Assembly: GCA_017882455.1 (NCBI GenBank)
Contig: JADGPL010000006.1
Span: 62,001-126,000, forward strand
Direction of reading: 5' to 3'
Length of the DNA: 64,000 nucleotides
From: Solirubrobacteraceae bacterium
GTDB lineage: Bacteria > Actinomycetota > Thermoleophilia > Solirubrobacterales > Solirubrobacteraceae
In this document: one piece after another, positions 14,974 to 23,938 of the stretch
Position numbering within the stretch: the first letter of the stretch is position 1
Layout: every line of letters begins with the position of its first letter
Program-made: the position numbers and the translations under genes
Notes under the pieces: generated by a model
Told to the model about the DNA's origin: nothing
The model's input: the letters and a program-made list of their open reading frames with translations, nothing else
Database searches by the model: none

Positions 14974-17325
14974 ATGCCAGCCAGCGACACCCCACAAATC
15001 GATCACGCGAGCGACCCCGCCCAACCTCGACGCAGGTTCGCTTGGGCGCCGCTTGCGGCGCTGTGCGTGACGGCGGGAATCGTCGGCTCGCTCGTGGCAG
15101 CGAACGCGATCGCAGGCCACGACGCCACCAAGGCGCGGCTCCTCTCACGGCAGAGCTCGACGGCGATCGCCTCGGCCCTGACGCTGGCGATCCAGCGCGA
15201 GGAAGAGCTGGCGGTCAGCGCGAGCACGTTCTTCGCCCGCGACCCCAAGGCATCGCCCGAAGAATTCGCCGCCTGGGTGAAATGGGCGCGCACCGTGCAT
15301 CGCTTCCCCGAGCTCGACAACCTCGGCCTGATCGCAGTAGTACGCAAGCCGGAACTCAACGCGCTTCACGTCGGGGGCCTCAGCATCGTCCCCCACAGCA
15401 GCCACAGCTACTACTGCCTCGCCACCGCCGAACTCGTGAGGAGCCCGGCCGCAGCGCCGGCCGCGGCCTTCGATTACTGCGCACGCAGCTCCTCGCTGCT
15501 GCTGACTCGCAACTCGGGGCAGAGCACCTTCGCGTCGGTGTCCGTGGACGGTACCCAGACGCTGGCTGGCGAGACCCCGGTGTACAAAGGCAACGTCACA
15601 CCGATAACGCTCGCCGGCCGGACGGCCGCCTCGGTTGGGTGGCTGCGGGTCGTGGTCGTTCCCGCCATCCTGTTGAAGCAGGTCCTGAGCGGATATCCAG
15701 GGAGCGCGGTGCACCTGCGCTACCACGCCGGGTCCTCGACGACCCTCACCTTCGCGAGCGGCCCATCGCATCAGGGAGCGCAGAGCACCACCAGCAATCT
15801 TCACAACGGGTGGTCGATCAGGAGCTTCGGAGCGCCGGTCGACGGGAGCGTGCTCGCAAATGGCGATGCGCTCGTGACACTCATCGCCGGCGTGCTCTCG
15901 AGCCTCCTGCTCGGCATCCTGATCTTCCTGCTCGGACGCCCCCGCCCCGACTCGCCCACACCGCTCCCCGACGTGCCCCCGCGCGAGGATCTCTATGACC
16001 CCCTCACCGGCCTTCCCAACCGCGCGCTCACGATGGACCGGGCAGAGCGCATGGTCGCGCGCGCGGGGCGCCAATCGGGGATGCTCGCGGGCGCGCTGCT
16101 CGTCGACATCGACTGGTTCGAGGACATCAACGACAAGCTCGGGCGGGCGGCCGGCGACCAGCTGCTCAAGATCGTGGCCGAGCGCCTCAACGGCGTCATC
16201 AGGGCCGGCGATACCGTCGGTCGCTTCGACGAGGACGAGTTCGTCGTGCTCGTCGAGTCGGCGGCCCGCGGCGTGCGACTGGACTCGCTGGCGCGACGAA
16301 TGATCGAGTCCCTGCACAAGCCCATCGAGATCGATGGCTTCGGACCGAGCTTCGTGGCAACCGCAAGCATCGGCGTCGCCTTCGGCCGCTACGACACCCC
16401 CGAGGATCTCCTGCGTGATGCGCGGCTGGCCCTGCTCTCGGCCAAGGCTGCGGGCAAGGACCGCTACACCCTCTTCAACGCCAACATGCGCTCGGTGATC
16501 GAGAGCCGCGGAGTGCTGGAAGCCGAACTGAACACGGCCCTGCAGCAGAAGCAGTTCTTCCTGCTGTACGAGCCGATCTTCGACCTCAGGAGCCGGCGGG
16601 CGGTCGGGCTCGAGGCGGTCTTGCGCTGGCAGCATCCCAAGCGCGGAGTGCTGGCGCCCGAGGACTTCATCCCGCTCGCGGAGGACACCGAGCTGATCGT
16701 GCCGATCGGCCGCTGGGCGCTGGAGGAGGCCTGCAGTCGCGCGGCGGCCTGGAACGTGGCGGGTCACGCTGTGGCGGTGTCGATGAAGGTCTCTCCCAAC
16801 CAGCTGGGTCGCGAGGGGTTCGCCACGGACGTGCGGCGGGCGCTGCAGCAGTCGGGCATCGACCCCTCGCTGCTGATGCTCGAAATCGCCGAGACGACGG
16901 CGATGCACGACCTCGCCGAGACCAGCGAGCGCCTCGAACAGGTCAAGCGGCTCGGCGTGCGCGTGGCGATCGACGACTTCGGCGGCAGCGGATATGCGCG
17001 CCACTCCGACCTGCAGCGACTTCCCCTCGACGCCCTCAAGGTGGACCGTGCCTCGCTCGCCAGATCCGAGGACGAGGACTACCGAAGCTGGCTGCTCGAG
17101 GCGATCCTCATCGTCGGGCGTGAGCTCTCGCTGACCGTGATCACCACTGGGATCGAGACGCGTGAGCAGCTACTCGCCCTGCACGAGATGGGCTGCACGA
17201 CCGTCCAGGGCCCGCTTCTCGGCAAGGCGGCCGACGCCAACGAAGTCGAGCGCCTGCTCACGCCCGAGCTGCTGGCGGAAAACCCCGGCAGCGACACGGA
17301 CAGCAGGGACACCGCCCTCGCCTGA
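14974..17325 (+). CDS. membrane GGDEF-EAL protein with degenerate active sites
   Basis: 783 residues from ATG 14974 (GGAGGG ten bases before it). Helix about 22-46, an extracytoplasmic CHASE-like sensor region (about 47-300), a second helix (about 300-325), GGDEF (about 345-510) and EAL (about 520-770). The GGDEF loop reads DEDEF, so cyclase activity is unlikely. In the EAL domain the first motif reads EAVLRW, the metal asparagine position reads SMKVSP instead of VNLS, ELTE reads EIAET, while DDFGGSG, ALKVD and the QG motif remain. Loss of the asparagine suggests weak or no phosphodiesterase activity, so it may be a c-di-GMP receptor. It ends immediately before the convergent nhaA-type gene. 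Confidence 0.82.
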   Translation: MPASDTPQIDHASDPAQPRRRFAWAPLAALCVTAGIVGSLVAANAIAGHDATKARLLSRQSSTAIASALTLAIQREEELAVSASTFFARDPKASPEEFAAWVKWARTVHRFPELDNLGLIAVVRKPELNALHVGGLSIVPHSSHSYYCLATAELVRSPAAAPAAAFDYCARSSSLLLTRNSGQSTFASVSVDGTQTLAGETPVYKGNVTPITLAGRTAASVGWLRVVVVPAILLKQVLSGYPGSAVHLRYHAGSSTTLTFASGPSHQGAQSTTSNLHNGWSIRSFGAPVDGSVLANGDALVTLIAGVLSSLLLGILIFLLGRPRPDSPTPLPDVPPREDLYDPLTGLPNRALTMDRAERMVARAGRQSGMLAGALLVDIDWFEDINDKLGRAAGDQLLKIVAERLNGVIRAGDTVGRFDEDEFVVLVESAARGVRLDSLARRMIESLHKPIEIDGFGPSFVATASIGVAFGRYDTPEDLLRDARLALLSAKAAGKDRYTLFNANMRSVIESRGVLEAELNTALQQKQFFLLYEPIFDLRSRRAVGLEAVLRWQHPKRGVLAPEDFIPLAEDTELIVPIGRWALEEACSRAAAWNVAGHAVAVSMKVSPNQLGREGFATDVRRALQQSGIDPSLLMLEIAETTAMHDLAETSERLEQVKRLGVRVAIDDFGGSGYARHSDLQRLPLDALKVDRASLARSEDEDYRSWLLEAILIVGRELSLTVITTGIETREQLLALHEMGCTTVQGPLLGKAADANEVERLLTPELLAENPGSDTDSRDTALA

Positions 17326-19242
17326 TCAAGTCGCGGCCGGCTCCGGCTTGCGTGCCTTGACCGCCAGCCGGGCGCGTCCGCGGGCGGCCGTCACGGCCGC
17401 GGTGAGCGTGTCGACGTCGTAGGCGCCGTAGTGGCGGCGGCCGTTGATGAAGAACGTCGGAGTGCCCGAGACGCCGCTTTCATCGGCGCTCGCGACGTCC
17501 TCGCTGACACGCGGGGCGTACTCACGGCGGCGAAGCTCCTCGACCATGCGATCCGCGTCCAGGCCGAGCTCTGTCGCGTAGTTGGCAAGGTGACTGGGAC
17601 GCAGATCGCCCTGGTGTCCGAGCAGGGTGTCGTGCATCTCCCAGAAGCGGCCCTGGGCCGCGGCGGCCTCCGAGGCCTCGGCAGCCAGCTGCGCGTTGGG
17701 GTGAACGTCGTTTAGCGGAAGGTGACGCCAGACGTAGCGCAGATCGTCGCCGAAGGACTCCAGCAGTCCGCGGATGACCTGCTCGGCCTGACCGCAGTAG
17801 GGACACTCGAAGTCGCCGTACTCCACGAGCGTCACCAGGGCGTCCGCTGGCCCGCGCACATGGTCGCGTTCGGGATCGACCTCGACGGAGAGGTCGAGGA
17901 TGTCCTCGGCGGTGCCCGCGATCTGGCGCGCGCGAACGGTGGCGGGCAGGCGTCTCGCCACACGCAGGACGCCCCACCCCAACAGCGGCGCGAGCACCAC
18001 CGAGCCGAGCGCCCCCAGCTTGGCCTCGTCGAGATGCTCCCCGGTGAAGGCCAGGCTCGCGATCAGCAGCGAGACGGTGAACCCGATCCCCGCGAATGCC
18101 CCACCGGCAGCCAGCAGGGGCGGGCTCAGTGGCGAGCGCGGACCGTGCAGGGCCGGGCGCGAGGCGATCCAGGAGGCGCCTGCGATCCCCACGGGCTTGC
18201 CGACCACGTAGCCCACGAGGATGCCCAGGGTTATCGGTGAGCGGATCGCGTCTTCCAACAGGCGCCCGGTCACGTGGACGCCTGCGTTGGCGAGCGCGAA
18301 CAGCGGCACGATCACATAGCTGGTCCACGGATGCAGGCTGTACTGCAGACGCTCGTTGGCAGAGATGGCGGACATCACCCCCTGCTGCGCCGAGCGTGCC
18401 AGTTCCGGCGTGGGCTGCTCGCGAAACGAGCGCGTAAGGACGGTCGCACGCTCGAGGTCCTCCCGCGACGGCGGGTATGCGCTCGTGGCAAGTCCGACCG
18501 CGAGCCCCGAGATCACCGGGTCGATGCCCGACTTGAACATCGCGACCCAGATGCCCACCCCGAGCGCGATCGAGACCGGGCGACGCCATTCGGGCGCGTA
18601 GCGGAGCAGCAGCAGAGCGCCGAACAGCACGAGCGCGACCGCCAGGGCCAGGAGCGAGACGTGACGGGTGTAGACGCTCGCGATCACCAGCAGCGCCGAG
18701 AGGTCGTCGACGACGGCGAACGTGAGCAGGAAGACGCGCAGCCGGGTGGCCGCACGCGGAGTCAGCAGCGCCAGGGCGCCGAGCGCGAAGGCGGTGTCGG
18801 TCGACATGGCCGTGCCCCAGCCGTGAGCGCCGGGACCGCCGGCGTTGAACGCGAGGTAGATCGCGATCGGACAGGTCATGCCCCCGAGCGCAGCGACCAT
18901 CGGGATCGTCAGCCGGCTGCGCTCGCGCAGCTCACCGAGGTCGAGCTCGCGCTTGGCCTCAAGCCCGACGACGAGGAAGAAGAGCGTCATCAGCCCCTCG
19001 TTCACCCAATGGCGCAGATCCGCCGAGATCCCGTCGCCGCCGATCGTGATCGCGAGCTTGGTGCTCCACAGCGAGCCATACGAGTGAGACCAGGGCGAGT
19101 TGGCCCACACCAGCGCGAGGACCGTCCCCGCCAGCAGCACGCTCGCGCCCCCGGTCTCGGTGCCGAGGAAGTCGCGAACGGGCGCAGCGAGGTTGCGCGC
19201 CCATGCGGTCTTGGCGGCGTAGACCGGGGTCTGCTCGTCCAT
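17326..19242 (-). CDS. nhaA: NhaA Na+/H+ antiporter fused to a DsbA-like thioredoxin domain
   Basis: 638 residues. Residues about 15-415 are NhaA: STDTAFALG (E. coli D133 region) and AVVDDLSALL (the D163-D164 pair) hold the ion-binding aspartates. A linker leads into a DsbA/thioredoxin-like domain (about 440-625) with the redox motif CPYCGQ and the cis-proline region GTPTFFINGR. NhaA exchanges 2 H+ for 1 Na+; the fused domain is known in other actinobacteria but its job is unclear. Whether the thiol domain is cytoplasmic or outside depends on helix count; the even NhaA helix number suggests cytoplasmic. Start ATG 19242. Confidence 0.93.
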   Translation of the reverse strand: MDEQTPVYAAKTAWARNLAAPVRDFLGTETGGASVLLAGTVLALVWANSPWSHSYGSLWSTKLAITIGGDGISADLRHWVNEGLMTLFFLVVGLEAKRELDLGELRERSRLTIPMVAALGGMTCPIAIYLAFNAGGPGAHGWGTAMSTDTAFALGALALLTPRAATRLRVFLLTFAVVDDLSALLVIASVYTRHVSLLALAVALVLFGALLLLRYAPEWRRPVSIALGVGIWVAMFKSGIDPVISGLAVGLATSAYPPSREDLERATVLTRSFREQPTPELARSAQQGVMSAISANERLQYSLHPWTSYVIVPLFALANAGVHVTGRLLEDAIRSPITLGILVGYVVGKPVGIAGASWIASRPALHGPRSPLSPPLLAAGGAFAGIGFTVSLLIASLAFTGEHLDEAKLGALGSVVLAPLLGWGVLRVARRLPATVRARQIAGTAEDILDLSVEVDPERDHVRGPADALVTLVEYGDFECPYCGQAEQVIRGLLESFGDDLRYVWRHLPLNDVHPNAQLAAEASEAAAAQGRFWEMHDTLLGHQGDLRPSHLANYATELGLDADRMVEELRRREYAPRVSEDVASADESGVSGTPTFFINGRRHYGAYDVDTLTAAVTAARGRARLAVKARKPEPAAT

Positions 19243-19376
19243 CGTCGCTCGATTATGGCCGCGACGCCCGCCATCCTCCCGGCCGGCCGAGCGACGGTCG
19301 CCCTCAGCGTCGCCGTCATGCCGATCGCGTGGCAGCGAGCAGCTCCTCGCGGGAGCTCGCGAGCTCGACCGCGAGC

Positions 19377-19865
19377 CTATCGCCTGGCGCGCTGGGCGGC
19401 CGCCGGCGATCTAGGCGTTTGCGACGCGAGTTGCAGCGAGGATCTGGCGGCCCGTCGATCCCGCCAGGCCTCTGCTGATCTCGCCTGCGGCCTGGTGTGC
19501 TGTGCTGTCTCGTCGTCGTGAAACTCGGCCGCCACAGCCAGTCTCTGAAGCGTCTCGGCGCGCGCGTCGAGGAGCTCACGGGTTCGCTCGGCGACCTCCT
19601 CTTCCAGCCACTGCGCCGTGTCGGCGAACTGGCTCTCGACTTCATGCTGTGCCCTGAGGTCGTCCGCCGCAGTGCTGCGGCTCCGGTCGACGAACACGCC
19701 GACCAGCACGCCCAGGATCGCGAACGCCACGCCACGGCTCAGGTAGCCGACCGGGGTCACCGTCGCAGGTTCATCTCGCTCCGACGCTCCTCGACGCCCG
19801 ATTTGAGGATAATGGCCAGCATGCTCACGGCGGTGGTCGAGACTCGGATGCTCACCGGGGCGCAC
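19377..19865 (-). pseudogene. remnant of a membrane-anchored HD-GYP-type sensor
   Basis: The readable frame has one membrane helix (VAFAILGVLVGVFVD), a coiled coil (WLEEEVAERTRELLDARAETL) and RLAVAAEFHDDETAQHT, which is how HD-GYP response regulators begin. It then stops resembling anything. In a shifted frame sequence continues as AGEISRGLAGSTGRQIL, and in a third as VELASSREELLAATRSA ending at 19316, suggesting frameshifts and a large deletion of the HD-GYP catalytic part. N-terminal helices also seem missing. The 134 bases from 19243 to 19376 hold only the tail of this decay. Not expected to make a working enzyme. Confidence 0.6.
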
Positions 19866-19876
19866 GGCGGACCGCG

Positions 19877-20170
19877 ATGATCTTCGAGCACGCCACCATC
19901 TCGATCGCGTCTGGACGCGAGACAGAGTTCGAGTCCGCGTTCACGGCGGAGGCGCCGCCACTGTTCGACCGCGCGGAGGGCTGTCACGGGGTCGAGCTGC
20001 GACGCTGCATAGAGGATCCCGGCCGCTACACCCTGATCGTGCGCTGGGACAGCGTGGAGGCGCACATGGTCGGCTTCCGCGAGTCGCCGCTGTTTGGGCA
20101 GTGGCGGGCGCTCGTGAGCGACTACTTCGCCGCGGCGCCCGTCGTAGAGCACTACAGCGTCGTCGGCTGA
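19877..20170 (+). CDS. antibiotic biosynthesis monooxygenase (ABM) family protein
   Basis: 97 residues, the ABM family length. Features are the N-terminal strand MIFEHATISIASGRE, an AEAPPLFDRAEGCHGVEL helix-strand unit, and YTLIVRWDSVEAHMVGFRESP, the core pattern of this ferredoxin-like dimeric alpha/beta-barrel fold. Members include small monooxygenases without cofactors and haem-degrading enzymes, but many are of unknown role. It overlaps no neighbour and begins only 11 bp beyond the divergent pseudogene. Confidence 0.8.
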   Translation: MIFEHATISIASGRETEFESAFTAEAPPLFDRAEGCHGVELRRCIEDPGRYTLIVRWDSVEAHMVGFRESPLFGQWRALVSDYFAAAPVVEHYSVVG

Positions 20171-20230
20171 CCCGCCAGCGCTCGTGCCGCTGATGTCGAA
20201 CGCGATCCACACCGAGCGCTTCGGAGCGAC

Positions 20231-21877
20231 ATGAGCACGCCGGAAGAGGCCGACGCGATCGGTGGCCCCGTGCTGAGCGCCTCTGAGATCGCGGAGATGG
20301 CCGAGTTCGCAACCGAGCGACGGGCGCCGGCCGGAGAGCTGCTCTTTCAGGCCGGCGAGGCCTCCTACGACCTGTATGTGGTGCTGGAGGGCGAGGTCGC
20401 GGTTGTGCGCTCAGACAGCGAGGAAGAGGTGCCGATCTCCACCTTCGGCGCAGGGAACTTCGTCGGCGAGCTCACGCTGCTGACCGGCCAGCACCGCTTT
20501 CTGAGCTGTCGCGTCACACGGACGGCGCGTTTGCTGGTGATCGCCCAGCCCGAGTTCCGCCGGCTCATGAGCCTTCGCCCGGCCCTCGCCGAAACCATCT
20601 TCAGCACGCTCCTCGCTCGGCGTGAGCTCCTGCGCAGCGGGCAGGGCGCGCAGGCGATCCGCATCGTCGGCTCGAGGTACTCGCCCGAGGCGATGAGCCT
20701 GCGGGCCTTCGCCGAGCATTCGCGCCTGGCCCATACCTGGATCGACCTGGAGGAAGCCGCCGACGAGGAGTCCCTGCTCTCGAGCCTGGGGCTGGATGCG
20801 CACGACGTCCCGGCAGTCATCACCCCGACGGAGATCCTGCGCCGCGCCTCCACCGCGACGTTTGCCGAGCACCTCGGCCTGACCTTCCGCCCCACCCCCG
20901 GCTACATCTTCGATCTGGTGGTCGTCGGCAGTGGTCCGGCCGGCCTGGCAGCCGCGGTCTACGGCGCATCGGAGGGCCTGCGCACCGTGTCGCTTGACGC
21001 CGTCACGATCGGGGGCCAGGCCGGGGCGAGCTCGCGGATCGAGAACTACACCGGATTCCCCAACGGCATCTCCGGCGGAGATCTCACGGCGCGCGCGGCC
21101 GTGCAGGCGATGCGCCTCGGCGCTCGGCTGAACTCGCCATGCGAGGTCGCGGGACTGCGAGCCGAGGCGGGCTTCCACGCCGTGGTGCTCCGCGACGGCA
21201 GCGAGATCCCCACGCGAGCGGTCATCATCGCCACAGGGGCGCGGTACCGGCGGCTGCCGGTGGAGGATCTGGAGCGCTTCGAGGGCGCAGGCGTCTACTA
21301 CGCGGCGACCGATCTCGAGGCGCGGGTGTGCGACGGACGATCGGTGGTGGTGATCGGCGGCGGCAACTCGGCCGGGCAGGCCGCCATCCACCTCGCCCAG
21401 CACAACTGCAGCGTCACAATCGCCATCCGCCGCAGCGATCTCACCCAGAGCATGTCGCAGTACCTGATCGAGCGGACCGAGGCCGACCCCAGGATCGAGC
21501 TTCTCAGCGGTGTCGAAGTCGCTGGACTCGGCGGCGGCGAGCATCTCGAGGAGGTCACCCTCAGACAGGCCGCCACGGGCGAGCGCAAGACGATCCCCTG
21601 CTCCGGGCTGTTCTGCTTCATCGGCGCACGTCCCGCGACCGCCTGGCTCGGAGACTGCGTTGCGCTCGACGAGGACGGCTTCGTCCTCACCGACCGCCAG
21701 CTTCAGGGGCCGAGCGCCGCCGCCGGCACGACGGCCCTTCCGTTCGAGACATCGATGCCGGGCGTATTCGCCGCCGGCGACGTCCGTCACGGTTCGATGA
21801 AGCGCGTTGCCGCCGCCGTGGGCGAGGGATCGAGCGCCGTGCGCTCGGTCCATGAGCGCCTCGCCACGCAGGCCTAG
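20231..21877 (+). CDS. cNMP-binding domain fused to a thioredoxin-reductase-like flavoprotein
   Basis: 548 residues. A cyclic-nucleotide-binding domain (about 15-135; GELLFQAG, GNFVGELTLLTG), a thioredoxin-fold linker (about 140-220), then a two-dinucleotide-domain flavoprotein: FAD motif GSGPAGLAAAVYGA near 230, GGQAGASSRIENYTGFP, NADP motif VIGGGNSAGQAA near 375, and PGVFAAGDVR near the end. The CATC redox pair of thioredoxin reductase is replaced by YAAT in GVYYAATD, so it cannot reduce thioredoxin by the classical route; it may resemble TrxR-type ferredoxin-NADP reductases. The CNB domain lacks obvious confirmation of a ligand. Such fusions occur in actinobacteria. Confidence 0.85.
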   Translation: MSTPEEADAIGGPVLSASEIAEMAEFATERRAPAGELLFQAGEASYDLYVVLEGEVAVVRSDSEEEVPISTFGAGNFVGELTLLTGQHRFLSCRVTRTARLLVIAQPEFRRLMSLRPALAETIFSTLLARRELLRSGQGAQAIRIVGSRYSPEAMSLRAFAEHSRLAHTWIDLEEAADEESLLSSLGLDAHDVPAVITPTEILRRASTATFAEHLGLTFRPTPGYIFDLVVVGSGPAGLAAAVYGASEGLRTVSLDAVTIGGQAGASSRIENYTGFPNGISGGDLTARAAVQAMRLGARLNSPCEVAGLRAEAGFHAVVLRDGSEIPTRAVIIATGARYRRLPVEDLERFEGAGVYYAATDLEARVCDGRSVVVIGGGNSAGQAAIHLAQHNCSVTIAIRRSDLTQSMSQYLIERTEADPRIELLSGVEVAGLGGGEHLEEVTLRQAATGERKTIPCSGLFCFIGARPATAWLGDCVALDEDGFVLTDRQLQGPSAAAGTTALPFETSMPGVFAAGDVRHGSMKRVAAAVGEGSSAVRSVHERLATQA

Positions 21878-21937
21878 ATATCAGCTGCTGCTGCTGAGCG
21901 GACTCCGCCCAGCGATCCTCACTGCAGCTCCGGCGCT

Positions 21938-22873
21938 TCAGCGCACCCGGCCGCGCCCTCCGGTCGCACTCCGGCGCCGCAGCCCGCGCCTGCCCACCTC
22001 CCCATCCTCGGTGAGCCGCCGTGCAAGGTCCTCGGCCTGCTGTCTGATCTCGGGAATCGCAGTGCTCTCGGGCGACTCGCCGCGCCGCGGGGAGCCCAGC
22101 TTGAAGCAGCGATCCGACAAAGTGCCCTCGAGATCGATCAGCGCGCCCTCGGGACCGGTGGCAAGGCCGAGGCCGAGCTCGTCGAGTCGCACACGGCCGC
22201 TGGCGAGCAGGCGCTGCGTCAGGGGATTGCATCCCACGCCGATCTTCCGCGACGGTCCGGTCGCATTGACGAGGACGTCGGCGTCGGCGTCGATCGCGCT
22301 TCCATCGCCGAGCTCGACCCGCACCCTCTCCCTCGAGGCCTTCGCCGGGCGCGGGTCGCCCAGCGCGAGCACGGCCGCGTCGGCAGTCACGACGCTGCTG
22401 TCGGCGAGCGTCACACGCACTCCATGGTGAAACAGCGGCTCGACGACGTTCACCGCCTGAGCCCGGCGCTGCTGGAGTCGCCAGCCATCGTCGAAGCGGA
22501 CCAGCAGCTGGCGCAGATAGACGCCGTAGAGGCGCCTGGGCAGGTGATCCTCGGGCTCTACACGCATGCCCAGACCGCGGCACCAGTCGAGGAAGTCGCC
22601 CGGCTCATCGACCAGGCCGCTCATGGCAGCTGCGGGCACGTTGAGCAGGTGGCTCTCATCCCGTGTCGAGTAGGCGACGCCCGGACCGTGCGGTTTGGGA
22701 TCGATCAGGGTCACGCGCGCGCGGCCACGGCGCAGCAGGTTGACCGCGGTCAGCGTTCCGCTGGCTCCTGCGCCGATGACCGCTATCGAACGCTCCCGCG
22801 GGCGCGCCGGCGCCGGCGGGAGCGGACTGCGCCGGCGCTCCCTCGAATGATCCCCTCGGGAGCGCGTGCTCAT
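21938..22873 (-). CDS. FAD/NAD(P)-binding protein, internally shortened
   Basis: 311 residues from the ATG at 22873. The N-terminus has the FAD motif AVIGAGASGTLTAVNL and the family stretch GVAYSTRDESHLLNVPAAAMSG, then DFLDWCRG. The C-terminus has DVLVNATGPSRK, CNPLTQRLLASG, LGLGLATGPEGALID and AIPEIRQQAEDLARRL, as in the FAD_NAD_binding_9 group. Usual members have about 450-600 residues; here LALGDPRPAK runs straight into RVELGDGS, so about 150 residues carrying the second nucleotide-binding motif are missing in frame. It may be inactive. Divergent from the TauE-type gene across 216 bp that includes an AT-rich patch near 22955-22995. Confidence 0.7.
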   Translation of the reverse strand: MSTRSRGDHSRERRRSPLPPAPARPRERSIAVIGAGASGTLTAVNLLRRGRARVTLIDPKPHGPGVAYSTRDESHLLNVPAAAMSGLVDEPGDFLDWCRGLGMRVEPEDHLPRRLYGVYLRQLLVRFDDGWRLQQRRAQAVNVVEPLFHHGVRVTLADSSVVTADAAVLALGDPRPAKASRERVRVELGDGSAIDADADVLVNATGPSRKIGVGCNPLTQRLLASGRVRLDELGLGLATGPEGALIDLEGTLSDRCFKLGSPRRGESPESTAIPEIRQQAEDLARRLTEDGEVGRRGLRRRSATGGRGRVR

Positions 22874-23089
22874 ACCGCACCCGCCATCCGCATGACTGTG
22901 CTCGCGAGCTCTATGCGTGGTCCCCTGCGCAAGGACATCTAAAACCGGCCTCCCTGGGTATTTCTCATAATATTGATGCGAAAAGTAAACCACGGTGCCG
23001 GCCGAGTCAAGGGCTGGCACGCCGGGGCCACCGGGCTGCCGCGTCGGGGAGAAGAGCGCATGGCTTGACAGGGCCGCTAGATTCGTGGC

Positions 23090-23908
23090 GTGAACTGGCA
23101 GTGGCCCGCCGGGGCCGTATGCGGCTTCCTGATCGCGCTCATCACCACCCCGGCCGGCGTGTCGGGCGCCGTGCTGCTGCTGCCCGTCCAGCTGAGCGTC
23201 CTGAAAGTGCCCAGCCCGGCGGTGACACCCACCAACCTGCTGTTCAACGTCGTCTCGGTACCAGGAGGCCTGCTGCGCTTCTGGCGCGAACGCCGACTCA
23301 CCGGCCCCCTCAGCGCACTGCTGGTCGCCGGCACGCTGCCCGGCGTGATCGCCGGCGCGACCATCCGCGTGGAGCTGCTCGCGGGCGGGCGAGCCTTCAT
23401 GTTCATCGCAGCGGGGGTGCTGGCGCCGCTGGGGCTGTGGCTCCTGCTCGGGGCGCAGCGGCTTCCCCGTGAGCGACCCGAGCCGACGCGTCGCGCGCGT
23501 GGAGCGATCTCCGTGCTGGCCCTGGTGGTCGGAACGGTCGGTGGGATCTATGGAATCGGCGGCGGCTCGCTGCTCGCGCCGGTCCTCCTCGCCGCCGGTT
23601 TCTCCGCCTACGAGGTTGCCCCCGCCACCCTGCTGGCGACCTTTCTGACCTCGATCGTCGGCATTGCGACCTATCAGGTCCTCCAGCTCACCCACGGCGG
23701 GAGCGTGGCGCCCGAGTGGATCCTCGGCGCCTGGATCGGAGCGGGCGGCTTCCTCGGAAGCTACCTCGGCGCGCGGCTTCAGCGCCACATTCCCGAGGCC
23801 TCGTTGCGGCGCCTGCTCGGTCTGATCGCCTGCCTGATCGCGGCCCGCTACACGCAGAGCGCAATCACCAGCTCGCGCCAGGTCCCCGTGCGGGTAACCA
23901 GCCACTAG
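23090..23908 (+). CDS. TauE/SafE family membrane transporter
   Basis: 272 residues starting at a GTG, with eight or so hydrophobic helices. The family repeat is visible twice: GVSGAVLLLPVQLSVLKVP with PTNLLFNVVSVPGG in the first half, and GTVGGIYGIGGGSLLAPVLL with ATLLATFLTSIVGI in the second. TauE/SafE (DUF81) proteins export sulfite, sulfoacetate or other organic anions; the substrate here is unknown. It overlaps no neighbour; the gap to the convergent SDR gene is 30 bp. Confidence 0.88.
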   Translation: MNWQWPAGAVCGFLIALITTPAGVSGAVLLLPVQLSVLKVPSPAVTPTNLLFNVVSVPGGLLRFWRERRLTGPLSALLVAGTLPGVIAGATIRVELLAGGRAFMFIAAGVLAPLGLWLLLGAQRLPRERPEPTRRARGAISVLALVVGTVGGIYGIGGGSLLAPVLLAAGFSAYEVAPATLLATFLTSIVGIATYQVLQLTHGGSVAPEWILGAWIGAGGFLGSYLGARLQRHIPEASLRRLLGLIACLIAARYTQSAITSSRQVPVRVTSH

Positions 23909-23938
23909 GGCGCCCGGAGCGCCACACCTGAGACCGGG

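Noticed and set aside
15145-17004. A 619-codon minus-strand frame opposite the GGDEF-EAL gene
   Set aside because: Shadow frame without domains; the plus frame is a recognisable two-domain protein.
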